A DNA stretch of 64,000 nucleotides from Rehmannia glutinosa (taxonomy: Eukaryota; Streptophyta; Magnoliopsida; Lamiales; Orobanchaceae), in NCBI GenBank assembly GCA_016081115.2, contig JABTTQ020001088.1:209146-273145 (forward strand). Direction: 5' to 3'. The position numbers and the translations under genes were made by a program. This document shows, one piece after another, positions 59,540 through 64,000 of this stretch (position 1 is the first letter of the stretch; every line of letters begins with the position of its first letter). Below the pieces are notes generated by a model, which worked only from the letters and a program-made list of their open reading frames with translations, was not told the origin of the DNA and made no database searches.

Positions 59540-61155
59540 GGAAACATATAACTCAACAAATAATTAGTCGTGGCCCAGGTAATAGAAGGCGCTATTTAAC
59601 CCAAAACCAAGTCGGATCAAGACTTGCAACATTCATATTCATCTGTAACATAATAATAGTTAAATATTTCTTAAAATATACTAATTAAATAGTTAAATAT
59701 TGTGTTCCAAAGCATTGTCAAGTACGTAATGGTCAAGAATTTGTAATTCAAAAATTTCTTTTCTATCAAACATAAGAAATTAGGGATTACTTTCACAAAA
59801 CCTCTAGTACTAAATGGAGTTTTGAAAATAAACTAACATTTAAAATTCGATCTTTCTTCTTTCATATTAATAAATTGTTCTCCGATATAATATGATTTTA
59901 AAAATACTATTATGCCCATCAAAATTTGAAATTCTAACTCCATTATCATGCTCTCCAAATATACTTAGTTAAGAATATACTTTTCATCGTCTTGCAATAA
60001 ATATTAATTTCGAGATATTTAACTGTTGAAACATGTGTCTAGAGAATTATTATGATTTCCTCAGAATCCAGTGATTGCATCTCCATTTTTGCAGGAATCA
60101 AATTGTACTTCTTATTAATTTATTTCAAGGAAAAAATTTGTAATGTTGTTAATTTCCGGCAAAAAAGTAAAACCAAATTACATAAACATTGATGATATGA
60201 ATGAAGAGACATTTTGATTCTAAGGACATGCAATAATTTTGAGATGGCATGTAACTATCAACAAACTGGCAGCATGCATGTGTAATTTTGTAGTTTCCAC
60301 AAAACCCTTTAAAAGTGATTATAAATATCAAGCTGTCTCACATGCACAACCACATCCTGTCTCAACCATGTTTCTCTTTTTCATGCTTCCGTCCAACATA
60401 ACATCAATTTCTTTTGTTTTCTTATACACTGCAATTTGCACCTTTATTCATTTATATTTGTAAAAATTTAAATCAAATTAATTAGTAGACGAAAATTAGG
60501 AACGTCACTTGCTCGAGTCAAAGCAATTGCAAAAATGTTTTAAGTAATTAAGACCCAGCAACTTTTTTTCCACCCTTTTTCTTTTCCCGAGAAAAACACC
60601 TAAGGTGCAAATTCTATTTTTCTATGGATACAAAGCCCTAAAAAAACTCTGTCACGAGAAATCTAACTCCCGTCTATGCTCCGCCTAACCCGATTGAGCC
60701 CTGGCTTACGGCGCCAGCCTCTGGGCCTGGCTGCTCGATTGGCCTGCTAACGCTTTTTGCTATTACGATCAGCTTGCTATTTTAAATAAAATTACATATG
60801 TGATATGTTTATCAGTTACAAAGTAATAAAAATCAGTATTAAATGAATAAAGTAGGTCTTTATGAAATATTCTTTTTAGTGCGAGAAAAGTAGTCAAGTG
60901 GAAATGGGTCTGATTATCCACTAAAAATGGTGTAGATTAAGACTAAAATAGTGTAAACTAAATGGAGATTGGCCTAGGCGACATACAAAAAGTGATTTTT
61001 TGGGTAAGATTGAAAAAACAAATTTGATAATAATGGTCTTGAACAAGACTCTCAACTCTCAAATTGTTGCCATAAGTCATCCTTGAGCTTGACAAAGCTT
61101 GCATATGTAGTGGATTTTCATAGATTTAATTCTGTAAAACTTAGTTGTGTAATAT

Positions 61156-61205
61156 ACGGAAACTTTTAAGTTTTTTTTTTTTTTGAAAGGACGAAAACTT
61201 TTTTA
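61156..61205. repeat. Short T-tract insertion with an imperfect 12-15 bp duplication
   Basis: acggaaacttttaag (61156-61170) and acgaaaactttttta (61191-61205) flank 20 inserted bases (T-run ending gaaagg). Confidence 0.55.
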
Positions 61206-62155
61206 GACTAAAGTTTATATTATGAAAAATATTAATTTTTAATATTTCTAAAAAGCCTCTCATACGCACATTCTATTTTTATGAAGCCAGCCACGTACAA
61301 CGTTTTCAACTGGATGATAGTGAGATTTGGTATTGTCTTTAACAATATTTTGAGCCCACAAACCTTGTCTCGACAAGAGATGTTTACTTAGTATCTCTTA
61401 ACCATCTGAATTCATGTTCGACGACGGACATAGCGTGAACTTGGATAAGATTAAATTAGTTAGGGGATTAGGGTAAGTGGGATATTGTTAGAGTAGATTG
61501 TCCGATACTCTAATTAGAATTGAATTTTATTCCCATTTATGATGTTCTTTATAAGATCACCCGATCAGCTGTGAGGTCAAGCGAGTCATTTAAAATCAAA
61601 TAATCAAAGCTCAAATTTCAATGGCGAACTTCCAAGAAAATAATCTTGAATGAGATCTACCTCTTCAACACACATATAATATTAGAAGGGTCATGAGATT
61701 GTCTCGGGGAGGGCCCATCCGAACTTAAAGCTTAGCAAATTGTATGAAGGAATAATTGCACAACCGCAAGAATTAATTAAGTAAATTTAATTTAGATTAA
61801 CTTTACAAATAAATAAGGATGGACCTTTTCAGTATTTTGATGATGAGCTTCATGAGCTTGATAAAATAAGTTGGGCACATTGGTTGTAAATAAGAATTTG
61901 AGCCTGATGGGCTGCTTGATGAAATTTTGACTCAACATCAATTAATGATATGTGAAATTTATTTAATTTAAAATGAATAAATGATAATAATAAGAAATAG
62001 TGAAAAGTCGATTTTAACCACATCATAAACCAAGAACTATCAGAAGGCTTATAGGGGAAGCGGTCACGGAAGTTAAGCCTTTTTCTCATGGAGTTAGTAC
62101 AACTATAAGACTTTAGTCTAAGAATAGAGACTCTTTTAGCCTTCTTGATGCTTGG

Positions 62156-63863
62156 TGATAATTTTTATTTTTATGCGTTTTATGCATGTGTATATTTGAG
62201 TAGAATTCGAGTTATTTTATTATTAGTTTTGTAAATTTTTTATTGTACATATTTCATATTATTCCTAGATGTCTTTTATTGATGCGGATCGACCATTAGG
62301 GACTAATTTTGGTGAATTCTTGTTGTGGATTAATCAAAACATACCATGAGTGATTTAAGGATGCAAGCGCTCGAAATCGCCAAACGCGTCATTTCGGGGC
62401 CTTGGTCCCGGCAGGGTGTTGGCAACACTACCGTGTTCACGGAAGCCAAAACTTCGAATATTTTGCACAAAAATAAATTTCCATTCCCCGTTCAACACGG
62501 TCGTGTCCAGTAAACACCGTCTGCGGCCATGTTGGGAAGTGCGGCCATGTCGATCGAAGTTTCTGACACTAACAAAGACGGCCGCGGCATGACCGGGTTA
62601 GGCGATACGACAATGTCCGGAACCTCTTTGCAACTTTTCATGCTAAGTTGGCGTAAATTCATCAAAGCTTTTGACCACTTTTGTACACCTTTAACACCTT
62701 TATTTTCAATACGCCCCCATATTTATCAATTATCATATGAATATAAGAATTCACCAACCCAACAATGAATCCGGACATTTGTTTAACAAATGATGATATT
62801 ATTAATGTGTTCTTGCACAAAAATAATGTCTATAAAAGCCAGAGTGTGAAGTAGGGATTCATTCCATTCATCAGATATTCATTGATTAATTCTCTCTAAG
62901 TTACAAAGCAAAAATACATTGAGAGAAAAAAAAAGAGAGGTAGAGTTGGAAGTTGAAGAGCATTAGAGGGAGAGAGCGAGCTCAACATCATCAACCAAGG
63001 AGGAAGTCTTGTATTGGTCTTGAATAAGAGCTAAATACACCATGTTCATTTATTCAAAATCATCTTGTGTAGTATACTCTTTTATCAAAACCATGTGTAG
63101 CTAAACTCCTGTTTTTGAAATGTAATGAACTCTAGAATGGATTTTGTGATTAAGGTGTGTATGTTTAATAAAATCTTCATGTTTTGTGTGATTCACTTAT
63201 ATTATGCTTCTTATTCATTTGAATTGATATATGCGCAATATTGATTTAAGTTTATTTTTCATCCAGAAATCAAGAGATTCATGGTGAAATAGAACCTATA
63301 AGTGCGCAGTTGCATGCAATCCTAGATATGGGACGACATAAATTTTCTGGATTAGGGTCAAACCTAATATGAGAATTCACAAATTGTTATAATGTCATGC
63401 TGTCTTGGGGGTTTTAACTAGAAAAGAGATTTCAGTTAATCAACTTGAGATTAGGAGTTTTCACCTTGAGAAGAGTTTAACATAAATCGGGGAATTTCTA
63501 CGGTCCATATAACATGAGATTTTATTAAAAGATGATGGTTTTGCTTAAGAGCTTATGGTTGAATCTTTTAACTTGTCAAATCACAAAAACATTCTGTAGG
63601 ATTTCATATTCAAACATTTCACTATCTCGATTTTTTATTTTACAAGTCTTCTTCATTTTTACTTTGTATTTTGATAATTTAGATTCTTTTATTTTTCTTT
63701 TCATCAAACAAAACCTAGAAAAATTGTTAGATTAAATATGAAAAGGCAGTGGTATTAGTACTTACAATCCTCGTGGGAATGACCTTTCGTGCTTCGATAA
63801 TCTATGCTATAAAATGATAGGTGCAACACTCACGGTTTTGAAAGGTAGCTTTTTGAGCCATCA
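62156..63863 (+). mobile_element. LTR of a Tat-like Ty3/Gypsy retrotransposon
   Basis: It begins TGATAATTTTTATTTTTATG and ends agccatca. Immediately after come 'agtttttggcccgtgattctg', a degraded form of the Tat/Athila junction TTTTTGGCGCCGTTGCC that follows the left LTR, and a TTTTATT-rich leader. A TATA-like 'tctataaaagcc' lies at 62828, followed by a plausible transcript leader. The GC-rich zone 62360-62600 with repeated acggtcgtg/cggccatg words parallels the island in the LTR at 1-1422. Length, about 1.7 kb, fits Tat. Confidence 0.6.
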
Positions 63864-64000
63864 AGTTTTTGGCCCGTGATTCTGCAGTTGTAATATTAGA
63901 GCGTTTTATTTTTGTTAATTTAATTATTTTTTTTATCTTACCATCATCTTTCTTTTATCTATACAACGTCTTGATTACACTTATCCTACTACACATTTAC
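63864..64000 (+). mobile_element. Start of the Tat-like internal region, cut by the window edge
   Basis: It contains the degraded primer-site region and a T-rich leader. Coding sequence, if any survives, would lie to the right of the window. Confidence 0.5.

Larger units (their letters stand above)
58913..62155. other. Intergenic DNA between the BSD gene and the Tat-like LTR
   Basis: Mostly AT-rich with no gene I can support. A GC-richer patch at 60655-60760 and the stretch 61290-61740 look like old element debris, but no termini or coding motifs can be named. Confidence 0.4.

Noticed and set aside
1..64000. CRISPR arrays, bacterial operons, or organelle-derived DNA
   Set aside because: The tandem repeats seen are short microsatellites or duplications without spacers, and no bacterial or plastid/mitochondrial gene was recognised.

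Overview
The window is nuclear DNA from a flowering plant, most likely a eudicot. It is AT-rich, has spliced genes with GT-AG introns and plant-only families (sucrose-phosphate synthase, the heptahelical HHP branch of PAQR proteins), and more than half of it is transposable elements of plant lineages. The species cannot be named from the sequence.

Layout. 1-1422: an LTR of a Tat-like Ty3/Gypsy element on the minus strand, cut by the window edge. About 1515-3290: the 3' part of a decayed L1-type LINE (minus). 4056-4951 and about 6900-7306: Helitron termini (minus). 7307-21257: a complete, long-LTR Ty1/Copia element of the SIRE type with gag, protease, integrase, RT, RNase H and a long env-position region; it sits inside the tip of the second Helitron. 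21266-22110: a degenerate short-period repeat. About 23520-29850: a second L1-type LINE (minus), split by two CACTA elements in opposite orientation (26129-27708 and 28249-29497).

The gene-bearing half holds three plus-strand genes. Sucrose-phosphate synthase, family A (30493-40076, 13 coding exons), makes sucrose-6-phosphate in the cytosol. An HHP/PAQR seven-transmembrane receptor-like protein lies at 43326-46041. A BSD-domain protein (50220-58912) has three coding exons and a 5.5 kb second intron with a GC donor. They are unrelated neighbours, not a pathway cluster. Small MULE-type MITEs, tandem repeats and LTR fragments lie between and within them. 62156-63863 is another Tat-like LTR, plus strand, with its internal region running off the window.

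Quality note. All three host genes keep their splice sites and protein similarity but are broken by single-base indels, many in two-base runs. The two LTRs of the Copia element disagree mainly at CAG/CTG sites. Both patterns point to uncorrected long-read errors more than to biological decay. I found no CRISPR array, rRNA or convincing tRNA gene, and no clearly new biological system. The most distinctive observations are the ultra-short T-tract insertions with target-site duplications (one with an empty-site copy in the window), the four-level TE nest, a strong G-quadruplex motif ahead of the HHP gene, and the CAG/CTG discordance.
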